Shown: in pieces, positions 53,639 to 62,377 of the stretch
Layout: each line of letters starts with the position of its first letter
Numbering within the stretch: position 1 is the stretch's first letter
Assembly (NCBI GenBank): GCA_902790345.1
Contig: CADARO010000006.1
Coordinates: forward strand, 1 to 64,000
Direction of reading: 5' to 3'
DNA: 64,000 nucleotides
Origin: an uncultured Eubacteriales bacterium
GTDB lineage: Bacteria > Bacillota > Clostridia > Christensenellales > Aristaeellaceae
Position numbers and translations under genes: made by a program
Notes under the pieces: generated by a model
Database searches by the model: none
The model's input: the letters and a program-made list of their open reading frames with translations, nothing else
Told to the model about the DNA's origin: nothing

Positions 53639-53667
53639 TTGCAAGCATGAGCGGGACTTGCTACAAT
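53639..53667 (+). promoter_or_regulatory. Promoter of the enoate-reductase-like gene
   Basis: TTGCAA (53639-53644), 17-bp spacer, TACAAT (53662-53667) with extended TG. Confidence 0.75.
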
Positions 53668-53718
53668 AGAGAAAAGACAAGCAGGGGGCGCCCATGCCGC
53701 TGAGAAGGAGTGAATGAC

Positions 53719-55665
53719 ATGATCCGCAAATATCCGAATCTCTGCAGGCCCATCACCATCGGCCGCGTCACGTTCCAGAACCGCATGTTCTCCACGCCCA
53801 TGGGCGGCACGGACATCACCAATGACGGCTGCATCGGCCCGAAATCCACGGCGTTTTACGAGCTGCGGGCCAAGGGCGGCGCGGGGGCGGTGACGGTGAG
53901 CGAGCTGATGGTGCATCCCGAAACCGACGCCAGCCACGCCTACCACCTGGACGAGCGCATCCTCAACTCCCTGGCCTGCGCCACCTATACCGCCGACGCC
54001 ATCCGCCGCCACGGGTCGATTCCCAGCCTGGAGCTTTCCCACTCCGGCATGTTCGCGGGCACCTACATGACCGATAAGGAAAAGCAGAAGTCCATCGCCC
54101 AGTGGAGCGCGTCCGCCTGCGTCCGCGCCGACGGCGTAGAGGTCAAAGCGCTGACAAAGCCCATGATCGACGAAATCGTGGCCGCCTACGGCCGCGTGGC
54201 GGGCCTGGCGAAGCGGGCGGGCTTTGAAATGCTGATGGTGCATGGCGGCCACGGCTGGCTGATCAACCAGTTCCTCTCGCCTCTGTTCAACCACAGGACG
54301 GACGAGTACGGCGGGAGCCTGGAAAACCGCTGCCGCTTCGCCATCGAGGTGTTGAAGGCGGTGCGCGAGGCCGTGGGGTCGGGCTTTCCCATCGAGTTCC
54401 GGCTGAGCGGCGCGGAGTTCGTGGAGAAGGGCTACGACCTTAACGAAGGCGTTCGCATCGCGCAAACGCTGGAGCCCTACATCGACCTTCTGCACGTCAC
54501 GGCGGGCACCTACCAGAAAACCTTCGGCATCACCCATCCCTCCATGTTCGAGGAGCACGGGCGAAACGTGTTTCTCGCCGCTGAGATCAAAAAGCACGTG
54601 AAGGTGCCGGTGGCCACCATCGGCGGCCTGAACGACCCGTCGCAGATGGAGGAGATCATCGCCGGCGGCAAGGCGGACATCGTATACATGGGCCGGGCGC
54701 TGCTGGCCGACCCATTCCTGCCCCGCAAGGTGATGGAAAACCGGGACGAAGAGATCGTGCGCTGCCTTCGCTGCTTCACCTGCATGGCGGAGCGGGCCGC
54801 CACGGCCACCCGGCGCTGCGCGGTGAATCCACTGATCGGCCGGGAGATGGAAGGCGACGAGATCCGGCCCGCGCCGGTGAAGAGGAAGGTACTGGTGGCG
54901 GGCGGCGGCCCCGGCGGGCTTTACGCGGCCTACACAGCCGCCCGGCGGGGACATCAGGTCATCCTCTGTGAAAAGGGGAGCGAGGTGGGCGGCATCCTCA
55001 AGGGCGAGCGGGCGCTGCCCTTCAAACATGAGATGTACGAATTGGCCGGCACATACAGGTTGCTGGCCGAGCGGGCGGGCGCAGAGATCCGCCTGAACAC
55101 GGAAGTGACGCAGGACTATGTGGAAAAGGAAGCCCCCGACGCGCTGATCGTCGCCATCGGCTCCAGGCCGCTGGTGCCGCCCATTCCGGGATTGGATGGG
55201 GATAATGTCATCATCGTGAACGACTATTACAGGCATGTGGATGAGGTCTCAGACGACGTGGTGGTGTTCGGCGGCGGCCTGGCGGGCTGCGAGATCGCCG
55301 TGCATCTGGGCAGGCTTGGCAAGCGGGTCCACATCGTGGAGATGCGGGACCGGCTTGCCCCGGACGCCAACGTGCGCCACCGCCCGCTGCTGCTGAAGGA
55401 AATCGACAGGTACGTGACGGTGCACACGGCCTGCCGGGGAAAGGCAGTCCGGGACGACGGCATCCTGTGCGAGGACGCGGAGGGCAAAGAAATCCTCGTT
55501 CCCGGCACGACGGTGATCTGCGCGCTGGGGCAGCGCTCCCGGACGGAGGAGGTCAACGCCCTGCTGGACAGCGCGCCCTTCGTGCGGGTGATCGGCGACG
55601 CCTCGCGGGTGTCCACCATCACCAACGCGGTATACTGGGGGTATCACGCGGCGCTGGATATTTGA
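53719..55665 (+). CDS. NADH:flavin oxidoreductase / 2-enoate reductase family (BaiCD- or FadH-like)
   Basis: 648 residues from ATG 53719 (GAAGGAG 8 nt upstream). N-terminal FMN TIM barrel: ITIGRVTFQNRMFSTPMGG, MVHGGHGWLINQFLSPLFNHRTDEYGGSLENR, DIVYMGRALLADP. A [4Fe-4S] Cys set C349-x2-C352-x2-C355-x11-C367, then FAD/NAD domains with VLVAGGGPGGLYAAYTAARRGHQV and VVVFGGGLAGCEIAVHLGRLGKRV. Relatives reduce activated C=C bonds (fatty acid, bile acid or aromatic enoates). Its substrate is not predictable here. Followed 51 bp later by a PfkB kinase gene. Confidence 0.9.
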   Translation: MIRKYPNLCRPITIGRVTFQNRMFSTPMGGTDITNDGCIGPKSTAFYELRAKGGAGAVTVSELMVHPETDASHAYHLDERILNSLACATYTADAIRRHGSIPSLELSHSGMFAGTYMTDKEKQKSIAQWSASACVRADGVEVKALTKPMIDEIVAAYGRVAGLAKRAGFEMLMVHGGHGWLINQFLSPLFNHRTDEYGGSLENRCRFAIEVLKAVREAVGSGFPIEFRLSGAEFVEKGYDLNEGVRIAQTLEPYIDLLHVTAGTYQKTFGITHPSMFEEHGRNVFLAAEIKKHVKVPVATIGGLNDPSQMEEIIAGGKADIVYMGRALLADPFLPRKVMENRDEEIVRCLRCFTCMAERAATATRRCAVNPLIGREMEGDEIRPAPVKRKVLVAGGGPGGLYAAYTAARRGHQVILCEKGSEVGGILKGERALPFKHEMYELAGTYRLLAERAGAEIRLNTEVTQDYVEKEAPDALIVAIGSRPLVPPIPGLDGDNVIIVNDYYRHVDEVSDDVVVFGGGLAGCEIAVHLGRLGKRVHIVEMRDRLAPDANVRHRPLLLKEIDRYVTVHTACRGKAVRDDGILCEDAEGKEILVPGTTVICALGQRSRTEEVNALLDSAPFVRVIGDASRVSTITNAVYWGYHAALDI

Positions 55666-55716
55666 GGCGCGCCGACGGATTCCCGATCCCTTCTCCCCTC
55701 GAAAGGAGGCCTTCCC

Positions 55717-56673
55717 GTGCAACTATCCCTTCCTGAAATCATCGTCATCGGCGGCGGCGTGGTGGACATCCCACTGTCCCCGGTGGGGCCGGAGATCTTT
55801 GAAAACGGCTCCACGCCGCTGGAGCGCATCGCCATGGGCGTGGGCGGCGACGCGGTGAACGAGTCCATCATCCTCTCGCGCCTGGGGCATCCGGCGGCGC
55901 TGGTGAGCAAGGTTGGCCAGGACGCCCCCGGCGATTTCCTGCTGCAAAAACTACGGGAGGCCGGGGTGGACACGGGCTGCGTGGTTCGGGAGACGGGGCT
56001 GGATACCGGCATCAACATCGTGCTGGTCCGCCCGGATGGCGAGCGCGGCTTCGTCACCAACCGCAACGGCAGCCTGCGGCGGCTGGGCCTGAGCGACATC
56101 CTGCCCGCGCTGGACGCCCCGGTGCTGCGAAACGCGCGGATCGCCTGTCTCGCCAGCCTGTTCGTCTCGCCGATGCTGACCCTCGCCGACACCGTGACGC
56201 TCTTCGACGCCCTCAAGGCCCGGGGCCTTGTGTTGTGCGCGGACACCACCCGTCCCAAGCATGGCGAGACGCTGCGGGAGGCAGGCCCCGCCCTCTCCCG
56301 GCTGGATTACTTCTTCCCGAACCTGGAGGAGGCATCGGCGCTGACCGGCGAGTCCGCCCCTGACGCCGTGGCCGACGCGCTGCTGGACAGCGGCGTGGAC
56401 TGCGTGGCCATCAAGCTGGGGCGCGAGGGCTGCCTGCTGGCAAGCCGCGCAGAGCGCCGCCTCGTCCCTGCCGTGCCCGGAATCGTCCCCACGGATACCA
56501 CCGGAGCCGGCGACACCTTCGCCGCCGCGTTCCAGGCCGCCCTGCTGGAGAAGCGCTCCCTCCTCGACTGCGCCCGCTTCGCGTGCGCCGCCGCGTCTCT
56601 GTGCGTGGAGCGCGTCGGGGCGATCAGCGGCGATTGGAACAGGAACGATGTGCTGGATCGATGCGGGCAATAG
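55717..56673 (+). CDS. PfkB-family carbohydrate kinase
   Basis: 318 residues from GTG 55717 (AAGGAGG 7 nt upstream). GGDAVNESIILSRLGH (N-terminal substrate region) and the C-terminal PfkB signature DTTGAGDTFAAAFQAALL with catalytic Asp near residue 267. PfkB kinases phosphorylate sugars such as ribose, fructose or deoxysugars; this one cannot be narrowed down. Same strand as the flavoenzyme, probably one transcript. Confidence 0.9.
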   Translation: MQLSLPEIIVIGGGVVDIPLSPVGPEIFENGSTPLERIAMGVGGDAVNESIILSRLGHPAALVSKVGQDAPGDFLLQKLREAGVDTGCVVRETGLDTGINIVLVRPDGERGFVTNRNGSLRRLGLSDILPALDAPVLRNARIACLASLFVSPMLTLADTVTLFDALKARGLVLCADTTRPKHGETLREAGPALSRLDYFFPNLEEASALTGESAPDAVADALLDSGVDCVAIKLGREGCLLASRAERRLVPAVPGIVPTDTTGAGDTFAAAFQAALLEKRSLLDCARFACAAASLCVERVGAISGDWNRNDVLDRCGQ

Positions 56674-56776
56674 GCAAGGTCTTCTTTTACGGCCATTTTC
56701 CAACTATCCGTGAAGAACCAAAGAAAAGCGAATCAGCGGTATCAGCAGCGATACTGAGTATCATGAAAAAACGTAC

Positions 56777-56805
56777 TTGCGCGCCCTCAGCAAAGGTCGT
56801 ATAAT
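56777..56805 (+). promoter_or_regulatory. Promoter of the PPOX-HxlR-radical SAM operon
   Basis: TTGCGC (56777-56782), 17-bp spacer, TATAAT (56800-56805), 39 bp upstream of the first ATG. The intergenic segment 56674-56776 shows nothing else I can name. Confidence 0.8.
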
Positions 56806-56843
56806 TAAAGCGGTTCAAGAAAGCGACCACAGGAGGATGTTTT

Positions 56844-57245
56844 ATGAGCAATGCCGCAAAAGTCCATGAGTTTCTGAACAAGGCCCAGACCTTTTACTTC
56901 CTGACCACCGACGGCGATCAGCCCAAGGGCCGTCCCTTCGGCTTCCAGATGCTGGTGGACGACAAGGTGTACTTTGGCTGCGGCACCTTCAAGAATGTGT
57001 TCAAGCAGCTGACAGCCAATCCGAAGGTGGAGGTGCTGGCGATAAACGGCGGCGAATTCCTGCGTTATGACGGAGTCGCGAAGGTCGTCAGGGACGACGC
57101 GCTGCTTGCGAAGGTGCGGGAGATCATGCCCCAGATCATGGCGCTCTACGATAAGAACGGCTGGGAGATGGGTCTGTTCTATCTGGAAAACGGCCATGCC
57201 GAGATTCGCGGCATGATGGATCTGAAAGAGGAGTTTGACGTTTAA
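56844..57245 (+). CDS. Pyridoxamine 5'-phosphate oxidase-like FMN protein
   Basis: 133 residues. Split-barrel pattern: AQTFYFLTTDGDQPKGRPFGFQMLVDDKVYFGCGTFKNVFKQLTANPKVEV. Proteins of this size in the family bind FMN or F420 and are often reductases or sensors, not the true PNPOx. First gene of an operon with an HxlR regulator (1 bp overlap of stop and start), suggesting it is the HxlR target. Confidence 0.88.
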   Translation: MSNAAKVHEFLNKAQTFYFLTTDGDQPKGRPFGFQMLVDDKVYFGCGTFKNVFKQLTANPKVEVLAINGGEFLRYDGVAKVVRDDALLAKVREIMPQIMALYDKNGWEMGLFYLENGHAEIRGMMDLKEEFDV

Positions 57246-57598
57246 TGACCTCTCAAAGCACACTTGAGGAACGTTTCGGCAAGTGCCCTTACGCAACAGC
57301 GCAGAGTCTCATATCCGGCAAATGGGCAGTTCTGATCCTGCTCTATCTGGAGGACGGCCCCATTCGCTTCAACGAGCTTCTGCGCAGAATGCCGAAGATG
57401 ACCCACGCGACGCTGTCCGTTCAGCTGAAATCCCTGGAGGAATACGGCCTGGTCCAGCGCGTTCAATACGAGGCCATCCCGCCGAAGGTGGAGTATTCCC
57501 TCACCGAAATCGGAAAGAAGTTTCACCCCGTCATCGCCGCGATGGAAGCCTGGGGAAACGAATACATCGCTCAGATGAATGGAGGCAATGACATATGA
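57245..57598 (+). CDS. HxlR-family winged-helix regulator
   Basis: 117 residues with the HxlR pattern CPYATAQSLISGKWAVLILLYLEDGPIRFNELLRRMPKMTHATLSVQLKSLEEYGLV, including the single Cys near the N-terminus that in relatives senses electrophiles or oxidants. TAATG overlap with the preceding gene. Likely controls its own operon. Confidence 0.92.
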   Translation: MTSQSTLEERFGKCPYATAQSLISGKWAVLILLYLEDGPIRFNELLRRMPKMTHATLSVQLKSLEEYGLVQRVQYEAIPPKVEYSLTEIGKKFHPVIAAMEAWGNEYIAQMNGGNDI

Positions 57599-58488
57599 GC
57601 CTGACAGGAATGGTCTACAGGCCGCCCTACGAGGCGAACTCGCTGCTCTTGCAGGTGACGCAGGGGTGCAGCCACAACAAGTGCACCTTCTGCTCCATGT
57701 ACCCGGATGTTCCGTTTACGGTGTGTCCGATGGAACAGGTGGAGGCGGACATCGAGGAGGCGACCAGCAATTGCCCCGATGTGGAGCGGGTCTTCCTGGA
57801 GCACGGCGACGCGTTCGTTCTTTCGGCGGATCGCCTGATACAGATTGCCGACGCGATCCACGCCAGGCTGCCCCAAGTGAAGACCATCGCCATGTATGCC
57901 TCCATCCAGAACATCCGGCAAAAGACGGACGCCGAGCTTCGCCGCCTCCATGAATGCGGCATCGGCGGGCTGGACATCGGCGTGGAAAGCGGCCTGGACG
58001 CGGCGCTCAAGTACATGAATAAGGGCCACACAGCAGAGGAAGCAAAGGAACAGCTGCTGCGGCTCACCGACGCGGGCATCGAGTACAGCTTCAACGCAAT
58101 CCTCGGCTGCGGCGGCGCGGAGCTCTGGCGGGAAAATGCCGACGCGACAGCGGCCCTGATCAACGCGGTGCAGCCCCATCTGCTGTTCATCGGGACGCTG
58201 CACGCCGAGCCCGGATGCCGGCTGTATCAGGATATGAAAAGCGGCGTCTTCAAGGAATGCACCTTCGGCCAACTGCTGGATGAACAGGAACGGCTGATCC
58301 GCGGACTGGAATTGAAGGATACCATATACTTCGGATCGCACCCGTCCAACATCGTGCCCATGCAGGGCAGGCTGCCGGATCACAAGCAGGAAATGATTGA
58401 AGTCGTGTGTAAGAAACGTGAACAACTTCGCCAACACCTGGATGAATACCCACAGCGCGGCGGAGAAGGTTCTATTCTGAACAGATAG
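57595..58488 (+). CDS. Radical SAM protein
   Basis: 297 residues. Cluster motif GCSHNKCTFCSMY (C-x4-C-x2-C) near residue 24, then a TIM barrel with GDAFVLSADRLIQIADAI and GGLDIGVESGLDAALKYMNKG. This subgroup is widely annotated only as radical SAM protein; some relatives are linked to tRNA or cofactor modification. ATGA overlap with hxlR. Substrate unknown. Confidence 0.88.
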   Translation: MSLTGMVYRPPYEANSLLLQVTQGCSHNKCTFCSMYPDVPFTVCPMEQVEADIEEATSNCPDVERVFLEHGDAFVLSADRLIQIADAIHARLPQVKTIAMYASIQNIRQKTDAELRRLHECGIGGLDIGVESGLDAALKYMNKGHTAEEAKEQLLRLTDAGIEYSFNAILGCGGAELWRENADATAALINAVQPHLLFIGTLHAEPGCRLYQDMKSGVFKECTFGQLLDEQERLIRGLELKDTIYFGSHPSNIVPMQGRLPDHKQEMIEVVCKKREQLRQHLDEYPQRGGEGSILNR

Positions 58489-58506
58489 ACGAAGGAGGAA
58501 ACCATA

Positions 58507-58839
58507 ATGGCAGACACATTGACCACTCTCAAGACGCGCCGCAGCTGCCGCGCCTACAAGCCCGAGCACGTTGAGGAAGACAAATTGAGCGCCATCCTCG
58601 AGGCCGGAACCTATGCCGCCACCGGCATGGGCAAGCAGTCGCCGATCATCCTCGTGATCAAGGATCAGGAAACCCGGGACACACTGACGAAGCTCAATGC
58701 CGCCGCGATGGGAATGGACATTGATCCCTTCTACGGAGCGCCTGAGCTGCTGGTCGTGCTGGCGAACAACCACGATCCCGGCACGATGCCGGGCGTGGTT
58801 GTCCTTGCTTTTTCCGTTATTCCGCCAGTATGGATTTGA
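58507..58839 (+). pseudogene. 3'-truncated nitroreductase-family gene
   Basis: SD GAAGGAGG and a normal N-terminus: TRRSCRAYKPEHVEEDKLSAILEAGTYAATGMGKQSPIILVIKD, continuing to APELLVVLANNHDPGTMPG, near residue 95. Nitroreductases are about 170-190 residues; here the frame then runs 15 unrelated codons overlapping the antisense 3' end of the next gene and stops at 58839. The FMN-binding C-terminal half is missing. A deletion has joined it to the end of the convergent hydrolase gene. Confidence 0.75.
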
Positions 58840-59823
58840 TGAACGCAATCATTCGGTCAAAGGCGTCCTTCGCCACTTCGTCCACCCGTTCGGATGCGAC
58901 AAAGCAATGCTGCTTTTCTACTCCGCGTTCCGCCAGGGGGTCGACCAGCTCGTGCCTGACCGAGGCAACTTCCAAGGCGGCATCCATCAATCTCATATCC
59001 GCGTGATATTCGCTGCCCAATAAGACACACGGGGGATAATTGGCGTCGATCCATCCAATTATGTTATACCGGCGAATTTCGTCTCTGCTTACGAAGATAG
59101 ACCCTCGGATATAATTGCCCACAAGGACTTTGGTACCGAGCGAAAAATGCTCATAATCCAGCGGCGCGTCATCGATCACCAGCGCTTTGACCTGCGCGGG
59201 CTGCAAGGCCGATTCTATCTCCAGCAGCTGCGCATAGGCCGGGTTTGTGATAATGCTGCCCAGCTGGCTCGTCATGATCGCACCTGCGGACGAACCCATG
59301 ATGACAACGCGATTCATGTCTAGATGGTATTCATCCGCGTGTTCCATCAGGAATTGAAACGCCATGTTGGCCTGGATCAGAGGACATAGTCGATATTGAC
59401 CAGATTGAACCCTTCCGCGCATACATCATCCAGCAGGGCGGTCGCGTCGCTGCCCGCCAACGGATCTCCGACGCTCTTGCTGCCGCCGAAGAATCCGCCG
59501 CCGTGAAAATAGATCAGCGTGGGCCTTTGCTCGGCTGTGTCGGCGTTCGGATAGGTGATGTCCAGGAAGCTGTTGGGGTACACATCGGTATACTCGATTT
59601 CGGTAATGATATATTGCCCGTTCTCCTTCACGCCCTCCATCGGATCACCGAGCGGGGTGAACAGGTTTTTCGTGTTGACCGTGTTTTGGGACAGCTTCTG
59701 TATGGTCCCGACGATGATCTGTGTGTGCGTCATGAGGAAGAAAAACCCGCCGATAGCGATGATTAGTATAATGGCAAGCGCCTTCAAAAAGCCATGCCTG
59801 TGTTTCCCTTGTTTCCTGCTCAT
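58817..59823 (-). pseudogene. Membrane-anchored alpha/beta hydrolase, frameshifted
   Basis: The frame from ATG 59823 encodes a membrane anchor (FLKALAIILIIAIGGFFFL), then TLIYFHGGGFFGGS (oxyanion HGGG) and FNLVNIDYVL, and stops at 59377. Homology resumes at once in another frame with PLIQANMAFQFLMEHADEYHLDMNRVVIMGSSAGAI (nucleophile GSSAG), ending at 58817. About 7-9 residues that normally link DYxLxP to PLIQ are missing. So the gene has a small out-of-frame deletion and is probably inactive, unless it is an assembly error. ATGA overlap with the upstream hydrolase gene shows that both belonged to one operon. Confidence 0.78.
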
Positions 59824-60773
59824 AGGTTTTTCTCCACATCCTGCCAATAATCGTTATGAAGGATTTCCGCGTCCCCACCCACAAAGACCTGCGCGGCTTC
59901 GGGATCGCCTGTCAGCTGATACAGCATCCAGGCCGTCATGTATCCGTCGCTCCGGGCAAGCATATCTTCATGTTCTGCCCCCGTGGCTCGTCCTCGCACC
60001 TTTGCCACCGAATCCGGCAGGGCGTTGTAGCTTTCGACCAGCGAGGAGAGTGGAGCGACGCCCGCATATTCCTTTGTCGGGTCGGCTTTGCCGTTGTCAT
60101 CCGTAGAGCCTGTACCCGCAGCCATGAAATACGGGATGTGGATCTTGCTCACATCGTAGTGCCATCCGAAATTGCCCGCCATGAACTGATACGCCGCGCT
60201 CCCGGTGAAAATGGCCTTATAGGTTGAGCCGTTTTCATACTCCGATACAGCCGCCAGGGCACCGGCCCCGCCCTGTGAGAAGCCGACGATGCCGATTCTG
60301 TCTTCATCAATCCGCCCATGCAGCGGGTGATTTTCCGGCAGATTCAGGACGAAATCCAGCGTTATAGAGGCAGTTTCCCCGGTACCCGCCTGCGGGTCTT
60401 CATTGCCGATCACGATAAATCCCCAGGAGGCCAGGCGCTTGAACCAGCCTTCATACTTATAGGCCGGTGTGTTGCTGGCGTTGACAACAAGGATGGCGGG
60501 ATACAGGGCGTCCGTGTCCGCCGCCTCGGAGGGATACCAAACACGAATCTTCCCGATGCGCTTATCATCGGACGGCGTATCCACCGAGAATACCGCGTAT
60601 CCGCCCGGCTGTGAATACTTTTGCTCCAGCGGGCAGGGTGAGGAGAACTCTGTGTAATAATCTTCCCTGACCGAAGGCCTTTTTGACTGGACATACCCCT
60701 TTATGACCAATACTGCAGCAACCACAACCGCGACCAGAATGATGATCCCAAATACCTTCATAACCCTTTTCAT
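59820..60773 (-). CDS. Membrane-anchored alpha/beta hydrolase (PAF-acetylhydrolase/chlorophyllase-like)
   Basis: 317 residues from ATG 60773 (AAGGAGGG upstream). N-terminal anchor FGIIILVAVVVAAVLVIKGYV (residues about 6-26), then the hydrolase core with nucleophile GFSQGGAGAL near residue 165 and FMAAGTGSTDDNG downstream. The family contains dienelactone hydrolase-like and platelet-activating-factor acetylhydrolase-like esterases. Active site faces outside. Same operon as the broken hydrolase gene; divergent from a TetR gene across palindromic operators. Confidence 0.85.
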   Translation of the reverse strand: MKRVMKVFGIIILVAVVVAAVLVIKGYVQSKRPSVREDYYTEFSSPCPLEQKYSQPGGYAVFSVDTPSDDKRIGKIRVWYPSEAADTDALYPAILVVNASNTPAYKYEGWFKRLASWGFIVIGNEDPQAGTGETASITLDFVLNLPENHPLHGRIDEDRIGIVGFSQGGAGALAAVSEYENGSTYKAIFTGSAAYQFMAGNFGWHYDVSKIHIPYFMAAGTGSTDDNGKADPTKEYAGVAPLSSLVESYNALPDSVAKVRGRATGAEHEDMLARSDGYMTAWMLYQLTGDPEAAQVFVGGDAEILHNDYWQDVEKNL

Positions 60774-60783
60774 GGAACCCTCC

Positions 60784-60838
60784 TTGACAACACGTTGAAA
60801 CAAGTGTATCATAGATTCTGTGAAGAAACAAGTGTTTC
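60784..60838. promoter_or_regulatory. tetR promoter and paired operators
   Basis: TTGACA (60784-60789), 17-bp spacer, TATCAT (60807-60812) for the TetR gene. Two near-identical sites GAAACAAGTGTATC (60797-60810) and GAAACAAGTGTTTC (60825-60838, a perfect 6+2+6 palindrome) are 28 bp apart and flank the start of transcription. They are the best candidates for TetR operators controlling tetR and the divergent hydrolases. Confidence 0.75.
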
Positions 60839-60876
60839 GGCAAAATGAAACAACGGGCGGAGGTTTGTATCATCCC

Positions 60877-61389
60877 ATGAACATGAATAATGAGCAAAAG
60901 AACACCTGGGTCAAGCGGCAGATTACCGCCGCTCTGCTCGATCTGCTGAGGGAGAAAAAGCTCGCCGACATATCCATCAGCGAATTGACGGACAGGGCGG
61001 GAGTTGGCCGCGTTTCCTTTTATCGGAATTATCAGGCAAAGGAGGACATTCTGAGGGAAGAATCCGACCGGCTGATCCAGGAATGGGGAAAGCTGTATGA
61101 GGCAAACCCGGAATCCGCGCCGGAAACGCTGTTCCCATCTTTATTTGATTTCTACCGCGAGCATCGGGATTTCTATACCACGCTCTATGAGGCCGGTATG
61201 TCCACGATTATGATGGATACCATCATCAGCACCATTCAGATCACGCCGGAATTGCAAAACCTGGAAGCCTATATGAAATCATTCTGGGCGTATGGCATCT
61301 ATGGATGGATGCTGGAATGGATCAAACGCGGAATGCAGGAGAGTGGAAGTGAATTGATCAGGCTGTTTCAGTTGGCACATAAGCAGTAG
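60877..61389 (+). CDS. TetR/AcrR-family transcriptional regulator
   Basis: 170 residues from ATG 60877, with GGAGG 13 nt upstream; an earlier start at 60820 would lie on the transcription start point. HTH: WVKRQITAALLDLLREKKLADISISELTDRAGVGRVSFYRNYQAKEDI. The C-terminal domain has EHRDFYTTLYEAGMSTIM, typical of the TetR_C-type regulators of hydrolase and efflux genes. Divergent from the alpha/beta hydrolase operon. Confidence 0.88.
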   Translation: MNMNNEQKNTWVKRQITAALLDLLREKKLADISISELTDRAGVGRVSFYRNYQAKEDILREESDRLIQEWGKLYEANPESAPETLFPSLFDFYREHRDFYTTLYEAGMSTIMMDTIISTIQITPELQNLEAYMKSFWAYGIYGWMLEWIKRGMQESGSELIRLFQLAHKQ

Positions 61390-61415
61390 AGAAGCGCCGT
61401 TTGGAAATCTATCCG

Positions 61416-61466
61416 TACACGGATTACACGAATTACACGGATTACACGCCGTACACGCGGTACACG
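61416..61466. repeat. Short tandem repeat, six TACACG units at 9-bp period (copy 1)
   Basis: TACACG occurs at 61416, 61425, 61434, 61443, 61452 and 61461, exactly 9 bp apart, with variable 3-bp spacers (GAT, AAT, GAT, CCG, CGG). The array is followed by ATAAATCCGG. A second four-unit copy with the same tail occurs at 63002. The surrounding 61390-61865 has no gene. Confidence 0.9.
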
Positions 61467-61610
61467 ATAAATCCGGTAAAATCACGGGAAAATGAATCCC
61501 AAGGTGACTAAATCGGATAACTAGCAAATAGAACCCGGCCCATGTTGCAGGCTGGGCCGTATATTCCTTCGGAATACGCGGGATGAGGGCAGCACAGAGC
61601 CGGGATTTGA

Positions 61611-61648
61611 ATAAAAAAGCGAACCCGTCATTTCTGATGAGATCGCTT
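61611..61648 (-). terminator. Minus-strand terminator hairpin, shared with the copy at 63055
   Basis: On the minus strand AAGCGA...TCAT...ATGA...TCGCTT followed by TTTTAT. It could end the transcript of the kinase and acetyltransferase genes (218 bp downstream of their last stop). A nearly identical hairpin lies at 63055-63088. Confidence 0.7.
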
Positions 61649-61673
61649 GTCTCTCCTGACATTATTTGGCTCA

Positions 61674-61723
61674 TCCGCCAAAAACCAAATCTGCAACCGG
61701 TTTAAGAGGTGGTTTTTGGCGGA
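61674..61723. other. Long inverted repeat of unknown role
   Basis: TCCGCCAAAAACC (61674-61686) and its exact inverse GGTTTTTGGCGGA (61711-61723) form a 13-bp stem with a 24-nt loop containing ACCGGTTT. No T tract follows, so it is not a simple terminator. The remaining bases to 61865 contain no recognisable gene or RNA. Confidence 0.6.
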
Positions 61724-61865
61724 ACGCATACAGCCCGAGGTATATGCGAGGATCAGGATTTGGCTCTGCTCGCCTGCGCAGCCAGATACCGGGTTGATAG
61801 CGCAGTCTCCGGGCGAATGTTTTGCTTGGTCAAGGATGACAGTCAATCATATTTGTTTCCCATAA

Positions 61866-62369
61866 TTATAGGATTCGTTCGCCGACAACGTCGATCCGCT
61901 CCTTCATTTTTCTGACAACCTCCCGGATGCTTTTATTATCTGTATCAATTATAATATCACCCGGATAGGGCGGAAGGTGCAGCCAGTAGTAATTCGTTTC
62001 GCCTTTGTCGCCGCGTTTGTCGTGCCGCTTTTTCAATGTTTCCTCTGAGCAGGTGAGTGTAAAGGCGATGGTCTCATAATCTCTGGCCGTGATCGCCTTC
62101 AGGATTCCTTCCCGTATCTGCCTGTCCGTTAGCACGACGGAGGTGAAAAATACATAGGCAAAATCCGAATTCAGATAGTTGGAGAGAACATAGGACATAC
62201 TTTTATCCCCGTTGCGAAGACGACTGTCAGCAACGGAAAAGGGATGCACGCACCAGCACCAGTCCCCGTCCAGATACGCGCTGTTGTCATAACTTTCAAA
62301 GAGGCGCGTACCCACGGCCGTCTTTCCCACGCAGGGAGAACCGCTGATAAGAATGAGCTTCTTATTCAT
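61866..62369 (-). CDS. AAA-family P-loop kinase-like protein
   Basis: 167 residues. Walker A GSPCVGKTAVGTRLFES at the N-terminus, then YLDGDWCWCVHPF (a substrate-type DGDW motif), YVFFTSVVLTDRQIREGI, and a Walker-B-like element further on. It resembles small shikimate- or gluconate-kinase-like proteins of the AAA_33 type, mostly unassigned. Eight bases after the GNAT gene on the same strand. Confidence 0.8.
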   Translation of the reverse strand: MNKKLILISGSPCVGKTAVGTRLFESYDNSAYLDGDWCWCVHPFSVADSRLRNGDKSMSYVLSNYLNSDFAYVFFTSVVLTDRQIREGILKAITARDYETIAFTLTCSEETLKKRHDKRGDKGETNYYWLHLPPYPGDIIIDTDNKSIREVVRKMKERIDVVGERIL

Positions 62370-62377
62370 TGCCTGGA

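Noticed and set aside
61279..61674. A 131-codon open frame on the minus strand over the repeat array
   Set aside because: Part of it translates the 9-bp repeat into a low-complexity Cys/Asn/Pro run and part is antisense to the TetR gene. No SD.
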